This document shows positions 7,575-16,324 of a DNA stretch of 33,849 bases, piece by piece. The notes beneath the pieces were generated by a model, which was not told the DNA's origin, did not search any database, and saw nothing but the letters and a program-made list of their open reading frames with translations. Source of the stretch: Azophilus sp964638775 (lineage in GTDB: Bacteria; Pseudomonadota; Gammaproteobacteria; Pseudomonadales; Azotimanducaceae); assembly GCA_964638775.1 (NCBI GenBank), contig CAZWZH010000025.1, forward strand, positions 1 to 33,849. Reading direction: 5' to 3'. Numbering within the stretch: position 1 is the first letter of the stretch; every line of letters starts with the position of its first letter. Both the position numbers and the translations under genes were made by a program.

Positions 7575-9041
7575 ATGGCCGTTCGCACGCGCATCGCTCC
7601 TTCGCCCACCGGCGACCCGCATCTCGGCACCGCGTATGTGGCGCTATTCAACTGGGCACTGGCGAGGAGTCGCGGCGGACAGTTCGTCGTTCGCATCGAA
7701 GACACCGATGCCGCGCGCAGCACGCCGCATGCCGAACGCGCGATACTCGAAGCGCTCCGCTGGCTCGGCATCGATTGGGACGAGGGCCCCGATGCCGGCG
7801 GCCCGGTCGGCCCCTATCGGCAAAGCGAGCGGCTGAACGTCTACCGGGAGCACGTCGACCGGCTGCTTGCAGCGGGGCATGCGTTCCATTGCTTCTGCAG
7901 CCCGGAGCGGCTCGAGGAGGTGCGCGCGGCACGGCGGGCAAGCGGGGAGAATCCCGGCTACGACGGCCACTGCCTGGGGCTGCCCGCGGGGGAGGTCGAA
8001 GAGCGCCTCGGGCGCGGCGACGCTCATGTGGTGCGGCTGCGCGTGCCGACCGGCGGGTCCTGCCGGTTCCGGGACGAATTGCGCGGCGAGGTGGAGATTC
8101 CCTATGCCCAGGTCGACATGCAGGTGCTGCTGAAGGCGGACGGTTACCCCACCTACCACCTCGGGGTGGTGGTCGACGATCACCTCATGGGCATCACGCA
8201 CATCATGCGGGGCGAGGAGTGGATTTCCTCGGTGCCCAAGCACCGGCTGCTGTACGACGGTTTCGGGTGGGAAATGCCGACGATGGTCCATCTGCCGCTG
8301 TTGCGCAATCCCGACCGCAGCAAGCTTTCCAAGCGCCGGAACCCCACGGGCATCGAGTACTATCGCGACCAGGGCTACCTGCCCGAGGCGCTGATCAATT
8401 ACCTGGCCAGGATGGGCTGGTCGATGCCTGATGAACGGGAGATTTTCAGCAGGGCGGAGTTCCTCCAGGCCTTCGACGCCAGCCGGATCGTTCCGGGCGG
8501 CCCGGTGTTCGACATCGAAAAGCTGAACTGGCTGAACGGCCAGTACCTGCGCGAACTGGCCCCTGGTGAGTTCGTCGACCGGTACACGGCATGGGCCGGC
8601 GGCAGCGGCCGCCTGCAGGCGCTGGCGCCCCTGGTACAGGAGCGGACGGAGCGATTCTCCGATATCGCGCCGCGCGTCGACTACCTGCTGGGCGACCGCA
8701 AACCGCTGGACGCCGGCGACTTCGAGCACAGGCGTCTCGATCGCGACGCGGTGGTGGAAATCCTGTTTCGGGCGTCGAGGGACTTTGACGCCGTTCGGCC
8801 CTGGGACCGGGACCGGTTGCAGGATGCCTGCCGCGGCAATGCCCAACGCATGCAGCTCAAGATGGGGGACTTCCTGTTTCCGCTGTTCGTGGCGGTCAGC
8901 GGGCGGCCGGTGGCGCTGCCGCTGTTCGACTCGATGGCGCTTTTGGGCCGGGAACTCACCCGTGCGCGCCTGCGCGATGCCATGGGGGTGCTGGGGGTGT
9001 CGAACAAGCAGCTCAAGCGACTGGAGAAGTCGGCCCGGTAG
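7575..9041 (+). CDS. gltX: Glutamyl-tRNA synthetase
   Basis: 488 residues, class I aminoacyl-tRNA synthetase charging tRNA-Glu. The HIGH-type signature is in APSPTGDPHLGTAYVALFNW (residues 8-27), the KMSKS-type signature is SKLSKRR (about 249-255), and the Rossmann-fold residues RIEDTDAARS (about 41-50) are standard for GluRS. A CFC segment near residue 105 and YDGHC near 130 sit where many GluRS proteins bind zinc. The C-terminal helical anticodon-binding domain is complete (LGVSNKQLKRLEKS). The start is the first ATG, with no obvious ribosome site. Confidence 0.96.
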   Translation: MAVRTRIAPSPTGDPHLGTAYVALFNWALARSRGGQFVVRIEDTDAARSTPHAERAILEALRWLGIDWDEGPDAGGPVGPYRQSERLNVYREHVDRLLAAGHAFHCFCSPERLEEVRAARRASGENPGYDGHCLGLPAGEVEERLGRGDAHVVRLRVPTGGSCRFRDELRGEVEIPYAQVDMQVLLKADGYPTYHLGVVVDDHLMGITHIMRGEEWISSVPKHRLLYDGFGWEMPTMVHLPLLRNPDRSKLSKRRNPTGIEYYRDQGYLPEALINYLARMGWSMPDEREIFSRAEFLQAFDASRIVPGGPVFDIEKLNWLNGQYLRELAPGEFVDRYTAWAGGSGRLQALAPLVQERTERFSDIAPRVDYLLGDRKPLDAGDFEHRRLDRDAVVEILFRASRDFDAVRPWDRDRLQDACRGNAQRMQLKMGDFLFPLFVAVSGRPVALPLFDSMALLGRELTRARLRDAMGVLGVSNKQLKRLEKSAR

Positions 9042-9137
9042 GTTTCATGGAACACATTTCCAACTTATTGATTATATTGGCCATTTAAACGCGTCCCAAT
9101 TTGGAACCGTCCCTTTCATAGAAAAACCGCCCGCAGC

Positions 9138-9290
9138 CGGCAGCGAGTTCGCATGCGGCGCTTCCCTTTCGGCGCACGGCCACATCATCCTGCCGGATTC
9201 AAGGTTTTCGGACGAGCTTAACGCGCCGAAAGGGAAGCGCCGCATGCGAACTCTTTCCCGAGATTCGGCATGGTTCCTTCCTCGTCCTCA
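9138..9290 (+). repeat. Copy A of ~150-bp intergenic palindromic element
   Basis: A 31-bp arm at 9145-9175 (begins GAGTTCGCATGCGGCGCTTC) is the perfect reverse complement of 9223-9253, with a 47-nt loop. The same element occurs in opposite orientation at about 29557-29705, including the loop and about 33 nt of right flank. The copies differ in the arms at two base pairs, each changed on both sides. No transposase is adjacent. It could be a non-autonomous mobile element (MITE/BIME-like) or a structured RNA/terminator module. Confidence 0.85.
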
Positions 9291-9332
9291 TCTCGGCGCT
9301 CTGCCCGTATCTGGGGCGTTTGGCTGATCTTT

Positions 9333-9349
9333 TGCGCAATGCTGGTGCG
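9333..9349 (+). promoter_or_regulatory. NtrC-like binding site upstream of the urea block
   Basis: TGCGCAATGCTGGTGCG resembles the NtrC consensus (TGCACCA, 3 nt, TGGTGCA): 5 of 7 positions match on the left half and 6 of 7 on the right, with the expected GC-N11-GC spacing. It is centred about 98 nt upstream of the predicted sigma-54 start, a normal enhancer distance. Only one convincing site was found. Confidence 0.5.
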
Positions 9350-9412
9350 AACGAATCCGTTCGGCTGGGGTGCTGTCGGAACGAGTGCCTGAAAATCGGC
9401 CCACTATCGGAT

Positions 9413-9428
9413 TGGCACAGATGTTGCT
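9413..9428 (+). promoter_or_regulatory. Sigma-54 (-24/-12) promoter of the porin-urt-ure block
   Basis: TGGCACAGATGTTGCT matches the RpoN consensus TGGCAC-N5-TTGCW, with exactly 10 nt between the GG (-24) and GC (-12) pairs. Transcription would start near 9439, leaving a leader of about 68 nt before the porin ATG. Sigma-54 control of urea transport and urease genes under nitrogen limitation is well known in proteobacteria. Confidence 0.75.
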
Positions 9429-9506
9429 TTCGCTGATACCGGCGTAGTGCCAAACGGGTGGGTCGGCATCAGGCCGCCCGCGTAGTCTCAGTCTGAGGAA
9501 AAACGG

Positions 9507-10688
9507 ATGACGAGTGGAAGACTAAGGTCCCTTCGCGGGGCCCTCATGGGTGCTCTGGTTTTCGTATCCCCACCTGCACTGGCGGGGGGAACCATCGAGT
9601 TCGGAGAGAACATGTCGGTATCGATCGGCGCGGGGATGCGCTCGGCGTTCACGAGCGTAGAGGATTCCTCGCCCGACGGTACGAACAGCTCCTCGAATTT
9701 CGGCGTGCAGAGCCTGCGCCTGTACCTGAACGGGCAGATTCACCAGAAGGTCAAGTTCACCTTCAACACCGAATGCGAGAGCTGCGTGTTCGGGCAGGAT
9801 GCCGAGGACAAGATCGGCGCTGCCGGGGACATCGACATTCTCGACGGCATCGTCCAGTTCGAGCTGAGTGAAGAGTTCAACGTCTGGATCGGGCGCATGC
9901 TGACGCCCGCGGACCGCATCGAGCTGAACGGCCCCTACTACGGGTTGAGCTGGAACCAGTTCACGGTGCCCCTCCTGCCATCGGACCAGCTTGGCCAGGC
10001 GGGCCTGCTCGGGCGTGACGACGGTATCACGGTGTGGGGCGCGTTCGGCAAGTTCCAGTATGCGGTAGGCGCCTTCGACGGCGTCGACGGCGGCCCCAAC
10101 CAGGACGACGGCCTGCTCTACTCCGGGCGGGTGGCCTACAACTTCCTGAACCGGGAATCCAATCCCGGCTACTACACCAGCAGCACATACTACGGCGGCC
10201 TGGGCGATGTGTTGACCATCGGGCTGTCGTACCAGTACCAGAAGGATGGAACGGGGACGGCGGCGTCGCCCGGCGATTTCGATGCCGTCATTGTCGATGC
10301 GCTTTTCGAGAAGGTGCTGGGCGACCGGGGCGTGCTGACCCTGGAGGGGGAATACAAGGTATTCAGCGCCGACCTCACGCCTGCGGCGCTGGCGGATCCC
10401 ACCTGCTTCTGCCTGTTCGACGGCAACGCCTTCTTCCTGACGGCAGCCTACCTGTTTCCCCGGGACATGGGCATGGGCAGGTTGCAGCCGTACGTCCGCT
10501 ATACGTCGAACGAGCCAGACTTTGACGGGATGGAAGACAGCGACCTCACGGAGATTGGCGTGAACTACATCATCAACGGGCACAACCTGCGGTTGAACGC
10601 CAACTACACGACGGGCGACGCCAATCTCACGGGCCTTGCGGGGCCGGATGTTGACGGCTTTTCCGTCGGTGTGCAGATCCAGATTTAA
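9507..10688 (+). CDS. Outer-membrane porin of the urea cluster
   Basis: 393 residues with an N-terminal signal peptide (hydrophobic core ALMGALVFVSPPALA, cleavage near 26). The mature part is a beta-barrel pattern: alternating aromatic/hydrophobic strands (VQSLRLYLNGQIHQKVKFTF, FNVWIGRMLTPADRIELNG, LTIGLSYQYQKDG, LNANYTTGD) and a C-terminal strand GFSVGVQIQI. The RLYLNG and WIGRM(L)TP segments resemble phosphate-selective porin O/P-like proteins. A strong TGAGGAAA ribosome site precedes the ATG. It lies 31 nt before urtA and downstream of the sigma-54 promoter, so it probably admits urea or short amides across the outer membrane. Substrate specificity is inferred from position only. Confidence 0.82.
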   Translation: MTSGRLRSLRGALMGALVFVSPPALAGGTIEFGENMSVSIGAGMRSAFTSVEDSSPDGTNSSSNFGVQSLRLYLNGQIHQKVKFTFNTECESCVFGQDAEDKIGAAGDIDILDGIVQFELSEEFNVWIGRMLTPADRIELNGPYYGLSWNQFTVPLLPSDQLGQAGLLGRDDGITVWGAFGKFQYAVGAFDGVDGGPNQDDGLLYSGRVAYNFLNRESNPGYYTSSTYYGGLGDVLTIGLSYQYQKDGTGTAASPGDFDAVIVDALFEKVLGDRGVLTLEGEYKVFSADLTPAALADPTCFCLFDGNAFFLTAAYLFPRDMGMGRLQPYVRYTSNEPDFDGMEDSDLTEIGVNYIINGHNLRLNANYTTGDANLTGLAGPDVDGFSVGVQIQI

Positions 10689-10719
10689 CACCCAGATTCA
10701 ACACACAGGAGAAACGACC

Positions 10720-12015
10720 ATGCCAAATGCAATCACCCGAATTCGCCGGCTTGCCGGTGCGGCGATGCTGCTCGCGGCCTCCCTTGCCGCATCGGCCGCC
10801 GAAGACCCGATCAGAGTGGGCGTGCTGCACTCCCTTTCCGGCACCATGGCGATCAGCGAAACGACACTGAAGGATACCGTGCTGATGATGATCGACGAGC
10901 AGAACGCCGCCGGCGGCCTGCTCGGACGGCCGCTCGAAGCCGTCGTCGTCGATCCGGCCTCCAACTGGCCGCTGTTCGCCGAGAAGGCGCGGGAACTCAT
11001 CGAGAAGGAACGCGTCGACGTGGTGTTCGGCTGCTGGACCTCGGTGTCGCGCAAGTCCGTTCTGCCGGTGTTCGAGGAGCTGAACGGGCTCCTGTTCTAC
11101 CCGGTGCAGTACGAGGGCGAGGAGTCGTCGAAGAACGTCTTCTACACGGGCGCCGCGCCGAACCAGCAGGCGATTCCGGCGGTGGATTACCTGATGGACG
11201 AGATCGGCGCCGAACGCTGGGTGCTGGCGGGAACCGACTACGTGTACCCGCGCACCACCAACAAGATTCTGGAAGCCTACCTGAAGGCCAAGGGGGTCGG
11301 CGACGGGGACATCATGATCAACTACACGCCCTTCGGCCATTCCGACTGGCAGTCGATCGTGGCCGACATCAAGAAGTTCGGCTCCGCCGGCAGGAAGACC
11401 GCGGTGGTGTCCACCATCAACGGCGATGCCAACGTGCCGTTCTACAAGGAACTCGGCAACCAGGGCGTCTCGGCGGAAGACATTCCGGTCATCGCGTTCT
11501 CGGTGGGCGAGGAGGAACTTTCCGGATTCGACACGAGCCCGCTGGTGGGGCACCTCGCCGCCTGGAACTATTTCATGAGCGTGGATGCGGACGTCAACTA
11601 CGACTTCATCGACAGTTGGCTCGACTTCATCGGCGACGACGACCGCGTCACCAACGACCCGATGGAAGCGCACTACATCGGCTTCAGGATGTGGGCGGAA
11701 GCGGTGAAGAAAGCGGGCACCACCGATGCCGATGCCGTGCAGGAGGCGATCATCGGCGTCACGGTGCCGAACCTCTCCGGCGGCATGGCGACCATGATGC
11801 CCAATCATCACATCACCAAGCCGGTGCTCATCGGCGAGATCCAGTCCGACGGCCAGTTCGACATTGTCTGGCAGACGGCCGGGGCCGTGGTGGGCGATGC
11901 CTGGTCCGACTTCCTGCCCGGTTCCCGGGACATCACCGCCGACTGGATGAAACCCCTTGCCTGCGGGAACTACAACGTCAAGACCGGCGCGTGCTCGGGC
12001 CAGAATTACGAGTAG
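10720..12015 (+). CDS. urtA: Urea ABC transporter substrate-binding protein
   Basis: 431 residues from the ATG at 10720, preceded by ACAGGAGA. The longer upstream frame is rejected because this start gives a proper signal peptide (MPNAITRIRRLAGAAMLLAASLAASAA). The mature protein is a periplasmic type I binding protein with IRVGVLHSLSGTMAISE at its start, AGGLLGRPLEAVVVDPASNWP, VFGCWTSVSRKSVLPVFEELNGLLFYPVQYEG and PNHHITKPVLIGEIQ near the end, all characteristic of UrtA rather than branched-chain amino acid binding proteins. It captures urea for the UrtBC permease. First gene of the urt group, 80 nt before urtB. Confidence 0.95.
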   Translation: MPNAITRIRRLAGAAMLLAASLAASAAEDPIRVGVLHSLSGTMAISETTLKDTVLMMIDEQNAAGGLLGRPLEAVVVDPASNWPLFAEKARELIEKERVDVVFGCWTSVSRKSVLPVFEELNGLLFYPVQYEGEESSKNVFYTGAAPNQQAIPAVDYLMDEIGAERWVLAGTDYVYPRTTNKILEAYLKAKGVGDGDIMINYTPFGHSDWQSIVADIKKFGSAGRKTAVVSTINGDANVPFYKELGNQGVSAEDIPVIAFSVGEEELSGFDTSPLVGHLAAWNYFMSVDADVNYDFIDSWLDFIGDDDRVTNDPMEAHYIGFRMWAEAVKKAGTTDADAVQEAIIGVTVPNLSGGMATMMPNHHITKPVLIGEIQSDGQFDIVWQTAGAVVGDAWSDFLPGSRDITADWMKPLACGNYNVKTGACSGQNYE

Positions 12016-12095
12016 CGCGGCAACCGTTCACGCACCTGGCGGGCGGCATTGACCGCCCGCTTGCGCGCGGTGGCCGGGACGGGCGAGCGTTGCCC

Positions 12096-13697
12096 ATGCC
12101 CCGCATTTCGCGCTGGTTCGCGGCGCTGTTTTTCTGCCTGGCGTCGGCTGCTGCGTCCGGCGATGACGGTTTCGCCGAGCGCGTCGGCGCCCTGAACGCC
12201 TCTTCCTTCAACGCCAAGGAGGCGGCGGCCCGGCAGGTGGCCGCCACGGGGCACGAGCGCGCGGCCACCGTCCTCACAGCCATGCTGGAGGGCGAACTGC
12301 ATCGCCAGGCCGCCACGGACCGCGTCGTGATCGCCGTGCGCGTGGAACGCGCCTATGCCGTTCGCGATGCGGCCAGCGGCGCGGACCTCGGCTCCGCGAC
12401 CCGGCGGGAAGTCCGCCGCATCAGCGTCAACAACAAGCTGCGGCGAACCCTGCGCGGCCTGATTGCGGGATTGCGCCTCGACCACTCCGATGCCGGCGAG
12501 CGGGTCGCGGCAGCCCGCTCCATCGCCGACTCGGGCGACCCGGAACTGCGGCCGTTGCTCGATGCGCGGCGGCTCCGCGAGGCTGACACGGCAGTGATCG
12601 AGGCCATCGACACGGCCATGGTCGTCTTCGACCTCGATGCCGACGACGAAGCGGCGCGCCTGGCCGCGATTCAGGCCTTGGCCCGCAATCTCGACGGCAG
12701 CGTGCGCATCAAGCTGACCGACATCGCCGGGGACGAATCCGTGAGCGATGCGTTGCGCGAGGCGGCCCGGGAGTCGCTGCGCGCCATCGAGCGCACGGTG
12801 GCGCGCTACCAGATGGTGGAAACGGTCTTCTTCGGCCTGAGCCTCGGATCGATCCTGGTGCTGGCCGCCATCGGCCTGTCGATCACCTTCGGCGTCATGG
12901 GCGTGATCAACATGGCCCATGGCGAGCTCATCATGCTCGGCGCCTACACCACCTACGTCATACAGACACTGATGCCGGGCGCCATCGAATATTCGCTGTT
13001 CGTGGCGGTGCCGGCCGCGTTCGCCGTCTCGGGGCTGGTGGGCGTCGCCATCGAGCGGGGCATCATCCGCTTCCTGTACGGGCGGCCCCTGGAAACCCTG
13101 CTGGCGACCTTCGGGGTCAGCCTCATCCTGCAGCAGGCGGTGCGCTCGATCTTCTCGCCGCTGAACCGGGCGGTCGCCACGCCGGAGTGGATGAGCGGAT
13201 CGCTGCAGGTGGTCCAGGGCCTGTCCATCACCTACAACCGGCTCTATATCCTGGTCTTCGCGGGCCTCGTCTTCGCGGCGCTGTGGCTGGTGCTGCGCCG
13301 CACCCGGCTCGGCCTCGAGGTGCGGGCGGTGACGCAGAACCGGCAGATGGCGCGTGCGGTGGGCGTGCGCAGCGCCCGGGTGGACATGCTCACCTTCGGC
13401 CTCGGCGCCGGCATCGCGGGCGTGGCGGGCGTTGCGCTCTCGCAACTCACCAACGTGGGCCCCAACCTGGGGCAGGGCTATATCGTCGACTCCTTCATGG
13501 TGGTCGTGTTCGGCGGCGTGGGTAACCTGTGGGGCACCATGGTCGCCGGGCTGTCGCTGGGCGTGATCAACAAGCTGATCGAGCCGGCGGCGGGGGCGGT
13601 GGTCGCCAAGATCCTGGTGCTGGTGTTCATCATCCTGTTCATTCAGAAGTGGCCGCGGGGGCTGTTCCCGCAGCGCGGCCGGGCGGCGGAAAGCTGA
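12096..13697 (+). CDS. urtB: Urea ABC transporter permease UrtB
   Basis: 533 residues from the ATG at 12096, giving a signal peptide (MPRISRWFAALFFCLASAAA). The first ~240 residues are a hydrophilic, Ala/Arg-rich, helical-repeat-like periplasmic domain, a known feature of UrtB compared with LivH. Residues about 240-525 form the LivH-type permease, with GLSITFGVMGVINMAHGELIMLGAY and the loop NRQMARAVGVRSARVDMLTFGLGAGIAGVAGV typical of the family. The stop overlaps the urtC start (TGATG at 13695-13699). Confidence 0.93.
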   Translation: MPRISRWFAALFFCLASAAASGDDGFAERVGALNASSFNAKEAAARQVAATGHERAATVLTAMLEGELHRQAATDRVVIAVRVERAYAVRDAASGADLGSATRREVRRISVNNKLRRTLRGLIAGLRLDHSDAGERVAAARSIADSGDPELRPLLDARRLREADTAVIEAIDTAMVVFDLDADDEAARLAAIQALARNLDGSVRIKLTDIAGDESVSDALREAARESLRAIERTVARYQMVETVFFGLSLGSILVLAAIGLSITFGVMGVINMAHGELIMLGAYTTYVIQTLMPGAIEYSLFVAVPAAFAVSGLVGVAIERGIIRFLYGRPLETLLATFGVSLILQQAVRSIFSPLNRAVATPEWMSGSLQVVQGLSITYNRLYILVFAGLVFAALWLVLRRTRLGLEVRAVTQNRQMARAVGVRSARVDMLTFGLGAGIAGVAGVALSQLTNVGPNLGQGYIVDSFMVVVFGGVGNLWGTMVAGLSLGVINKLIEPAAGAVVAKILVLVFIILFIQKWPRGLFPQRGRAAES

Positions 13698-14803
13698 TGC
13701 TGCTGGCGCGCCTGCTCGATCACGAGCGCGGCGGCTGGGTGCTGCTCGCCGTTCTGGGGCTTGCGGCCGTGCTGGTGCCGGCGGCGAACCTGCTGGCTCC
13801 GGAAGGCTCGGCCCTGCACCTGTCGAGCTATTCGGTGGCCCTGCTCGGCAAGTACCTGTGCTTTGCGCTGCTGGCTCTGGCGCTCGACCTGGTGTGGGGC
13901 TACTGCGGCATCCTGAGCCTGGGGCACGGCGCTTTCTTCGCCCTGGGCGGCTATGCCATGGGCATGCACCTGATGCGGCAGATCGGGCCGCGCGGCGTGT
14001 ACGGCGACCCGGTGCTGCCGGACTTCATGGTGTTCCTGAACTGGGATGCGCTGCCCTGGTACTGGAGCGGCTTCGACATGTTCTGGTTCGCCATGATCAT
14101 GGTCGCGCTGGTGCCGGGGCTGCTGGCGTTCGTGTTCGGCTGGCTGGCGTTCCGCTCCCGGGTCTCCGGCGTCTACCTGTCGATCATGACCCAGGCGCTC
14201 ACCTATGCGCTGATGCTGGCCTTCTTCCGCAACGAGTTCGGCTTCGGCGGCAACAACGGCCTCACCGACTTCAAGGACATTCTGGGCGCCAGCCTGCAGT
14301 CGGATACCACCCGGGCGGTGCTCTTCGCCTGCTCGGCCGCCGCCCTGGCGTTGGGTTACGTGCTCTGCCGCTACATCGTGACCTCGAAGCTCGGCCGGGT
14401 GGTCATGGCCGTGCGCGACGCGCCGGACCGTACCCGCTTCCTGGGCTACCGGGTCGAGCGCTACCAGGTCTGGATCTTCACCCTGTCGGCCGTACTGGCG
14501 GGAATCGCGGGCGCGCTGTACGTTCCGCAGGTGGGCATCATCAATCCCAGCGAATTCCAGCCGCTCAATTCCATCGAACTGGTGGTGTGGGTGGCGGTGG
14601 GCGGCCGTGGCACGCTGTACGGCGCGGCACTCGGCGCCGTGATCGTCAACTACGCGAAAACCGTGCTCACCGGCGCCCTGCCGGAGGTCTGGCTGTTCGC
14701 ACTGGGAGCCCTGTTCGTGGTGGTGACGCTGCTGCTGCCGAAGGGCGTGGTGGGGCTGTGGCGCCGCCTGCAGACGCACCGGATGGAGGCCGCCGGTGCC
14801 TGA
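13697..14803 (+). CDS. urtC: Urea ABC transporter permease UrtC
   Basis: 368 residues, with the ATG sharing one base with the urtB stop. It is a LivM-type inner-membrane permease with about 9-10 hydrophobic segments; GYCGILSLGHGAFFALGGYAMGMHLMR (about 70-95) and GGNNGLTDF plus VRDAPDRTRFLGYRVERYQVWIFTLSA (about 240-265) are hallmark stretches. It pairs with UrtB to form the urea channel. Its last 8 nt overlap the GTG start of urtD. Confidence 0.94.
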   Translation: MLLARLLDHERGGWVLLAVLGLAAVLVPAANLLAPEGSALHLSSYSVALLGKYLCFALLALALDLVWGYCGILSLGHGAFFALGGYAMGMHLMRQIGPRGVYGDPVLPDFMVFLNWDALPWYWSGFDMFWFAMIMVALVPGLLAFVFGWLAFRSRVSGVYLSIMTQALTYALMLAFFRNEFGFGGNNGLTDFKDILGASLQSDTTRAVLFACSAAALALGYVLCRYIVTSKLGRVVMAVRDAPDRTRFLGYRVERYQVWIFTLSAVLAGIAGALYVPQVGIINPSEFQPLNSIELVVWVAVGGRGTLYGAALGAVIVNYAKTVLTGALPEVWLFALGALFVVVTLLLPKGVVGLWRRLQTHRMEAAGA

Positions 14804-15632
14804 TCGGAGGGCACGGCGCCCCTTGGTGGAGCGGGACCGGGTATTCGAGTTTCTCATCGAGAAACCGACCCGCAAGGAACTGGTCGACACGGCGCGCGGC
14901 CAGATCCTCTACCTGGAGGACCTGACCGTCAGCTTCGACGGCTTCCGGGCGCTGAACGAGCTGACGCTGTACATAGAAACCGGCGAACTGCGCTGCATCA
15001 TCGGGCCGAACGGTGCCGGCAAGACCACCATGATGGACGTGATCACCGGCAAGACCCGCCCCGACTACGGAACGGCCTTCTACGGCCAGCGGCTCGACCT
15101 GCTGCGCCTGACCGAGCCGCAGATCGCATCGCTCGGCATAGGCCGCAAGTTCCAGAAACCCACGGTGTTCGAAGCGCATACGGTGTTCGAGAACCTGGAG
15201 CTGGCCATGGACGGCGACAGGCGGGTATGGGCGAGCCTGTTCCGGCGCATGACCGGCTCCCAGCGCGACCGCATCGGGGAGGTGATCGAACTGGTGGGGC
15301 TCAAGGAACAGGTGCACGACCTCGCCGGAACGCTCTCCCACGGCGAAAAGCAGTGGCTCGAGATCGGCATGCTGCTCATGCAGAACCCGCTTGTGCTGCT
15401 CGTGGACGAACCGGTGGCGGGCATGACCCGCCAGGAATCCGAGGCCACCGCGGAGCTGCTGCTGCGCCTGGCCGGCGAACACTCTGTGGTGGTGGTGGAG
15501 CACGACATGGAGTTCATCCGCTCAATCGCCAGGCGCGTGACGGTGCTTCACGAGGGCCGGGTGCTCGCGGAAGGCCCCTTCGACCGGATCCAGAACGACC
15601 AGAGAGTACGCGAGGTGTATCTCGGCGCATGA
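14796..15632 (+). CDS. urtD: Urea ABC transporter ATPase UrtD
   Basis: 278 residues from a GTG at 14796, overlapping urtC by 8 nt. Nucleotide-binding motifs: Walker A GPNGAGKTT (about 70-78), signature LSHGEKQWLEIG (about 182-193), Walker B LVLLVDEPVAGM (about 201-212) and the switch VVVEHDMEF. The histidine in LSHGEKQ rather than LSGGQ is usual for UrtD. The N-terminal extension of about 35 residues before LYLEDLTVSFDGFRALN is also typical. It energises urea import from the cytoplasmic side together with UrtE. Confidence 0.94.
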   Translation: MPDRRARRPLVERDRVFEFLIEKPTRKELVDTARGQILYLEDLTVSFDGFRALNELTLYIETGELRCIIGPNGAGKTTMMDVITGKTRPDYGTAFYGQRLDLLRLTEPQIASLGIGRKFQKPTVFEAHTVFENLELAMDGDRRVWASLFRRMTGSQRDRIGEVIELVGLKEQVHDLAGTLSHGEKQWLEIGMLLMQNPLVLLVDEPVAGMTRQESEATAELLLRLAGEHSVVVVEHDMEFIRSIARRVTVLHEGRVLAEGPFDRIQNDQRVREVYLGA

Positions 15633-16324
15633 TCGAAGTCAGTTCGCTCAACCAGTCCTACGGCCAGAGCCAAGTGCTCTGGGACCTGAACCTGAGCGTC
15701 GAGCCGGGCAGTTCGGTCAGCCTGATGGGCCGCAACGGCGTCGGCAAGACGACGCTGTTGAAGTGCCTGATGGGGCTGTTGCCGGTGGATTCCGGCGCCA
15801 TCGTCTACGACGGCATCGACCTGGTGCGGGAGCGGGCGGAGCGGCGCGCGGCGCTGGGCATCGGCTATGTGCCCCAGGGCCGGATGATCTTTCCGCTGCT
15901 GACCGTGGAAGAGAACCTGCAGGTGGGCTTCGCGGCCCTGCCCAGGGACCGGCGGAGGGTGCCGGAGCAGGTATTCGAGTACTTCCCGGTGCTCGAACGC
16001 ATGCTCAGGCGCCGCGGCGGCGACCTGTCCGGTGGCCAGCAACAGCAGTTGGCAATCGCCCGGGCGCTGGTGCTGCAACCCAAACTGCTGATCCTCGATG
16101 AGCCGACCGAGGGCCTGCAACCCAATATCGTCCAGGAAATCGGCGAGATCGTGGTGCGGCTGAAGCGCGACCTGGGCATGACGGTGCTTGTGGTGGAACA
16201 GAAGCTGCATTTCGTGCGCAGCGTTTCCGATGCATTCTTCATCATGACCAAGGGCACGATCGTTGCCGAGGGGCCGATGTCGGGACTGGACGAAAAGCTG
16301 ATCGAGGAGCACCTGCTGGTATGA
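15629..16324 (+). CDS. urtE: Urea ABC transporter ATPase UrtE
   Basis: 231 residues. The ATG overlaps the urtD stop by 4 nt (ATGA). Motifs: Walker A GRNGVGKTT (about 33-41), Q-loop YVPQGRMIFPLLTVEENL (about 79-96), signature LSGGQQQQLAIARAL (about 132-146), Walker B LLILDEPTEGLQPN (about 152-165) and switch VVEQKL. It is LivF-like. The compact 4-nt overlap continues into ureD, tying transporter and urease expression together. Confidence 0.94.
   Translation: MIEVSSLNQSYGQSQVLWDLNLSVEPGSSVSLMGRNGVGKTTLLKCLMGLLPVDSGAIVYDGIDLVRERAERRAALGIGYVPQGRMIFPLLTVEENLQVGFAALPRDRRRVPEQVFEYFPVLERMLRRRGGDLSGGQQQQLAIARALVLQPKLLILDEPTEGLQPNIVQEIGEIVVRLKRDLGMTVLVVEQKLHFVRSVSDAFFIMTKGTIVAEGPMSGLDEKLIEEHLLV

Larger units (their letters stand above)
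9042..9506. other. 465-nt intergenic region before the nitrogen block
   Basis: The first 90 nt are unusually AT-rich and contain GGAACCGTCCCTTT (9103-9116). Then follow repeat copy A (about 9138-9290), an NtrC-like site, a sigma-54 promoter and the porin ribosome site. No gene is supported here; reading frames through the repeat are by-products of its palindrome. Confidence 0.6.

Noticed and set aside
9040..9330. Peptides shared between frames over 9130-9290 and 29557-29705
   Set aside because: The shared peptide reflects the palindromic DNA element; neither frame has a ribosome site or a conserved domain.
12006..13445. Long minus-strand frame opposite urtB
   Set aside because: Antisense shadow; composition biased and the plus-strand gene is unambiguous.
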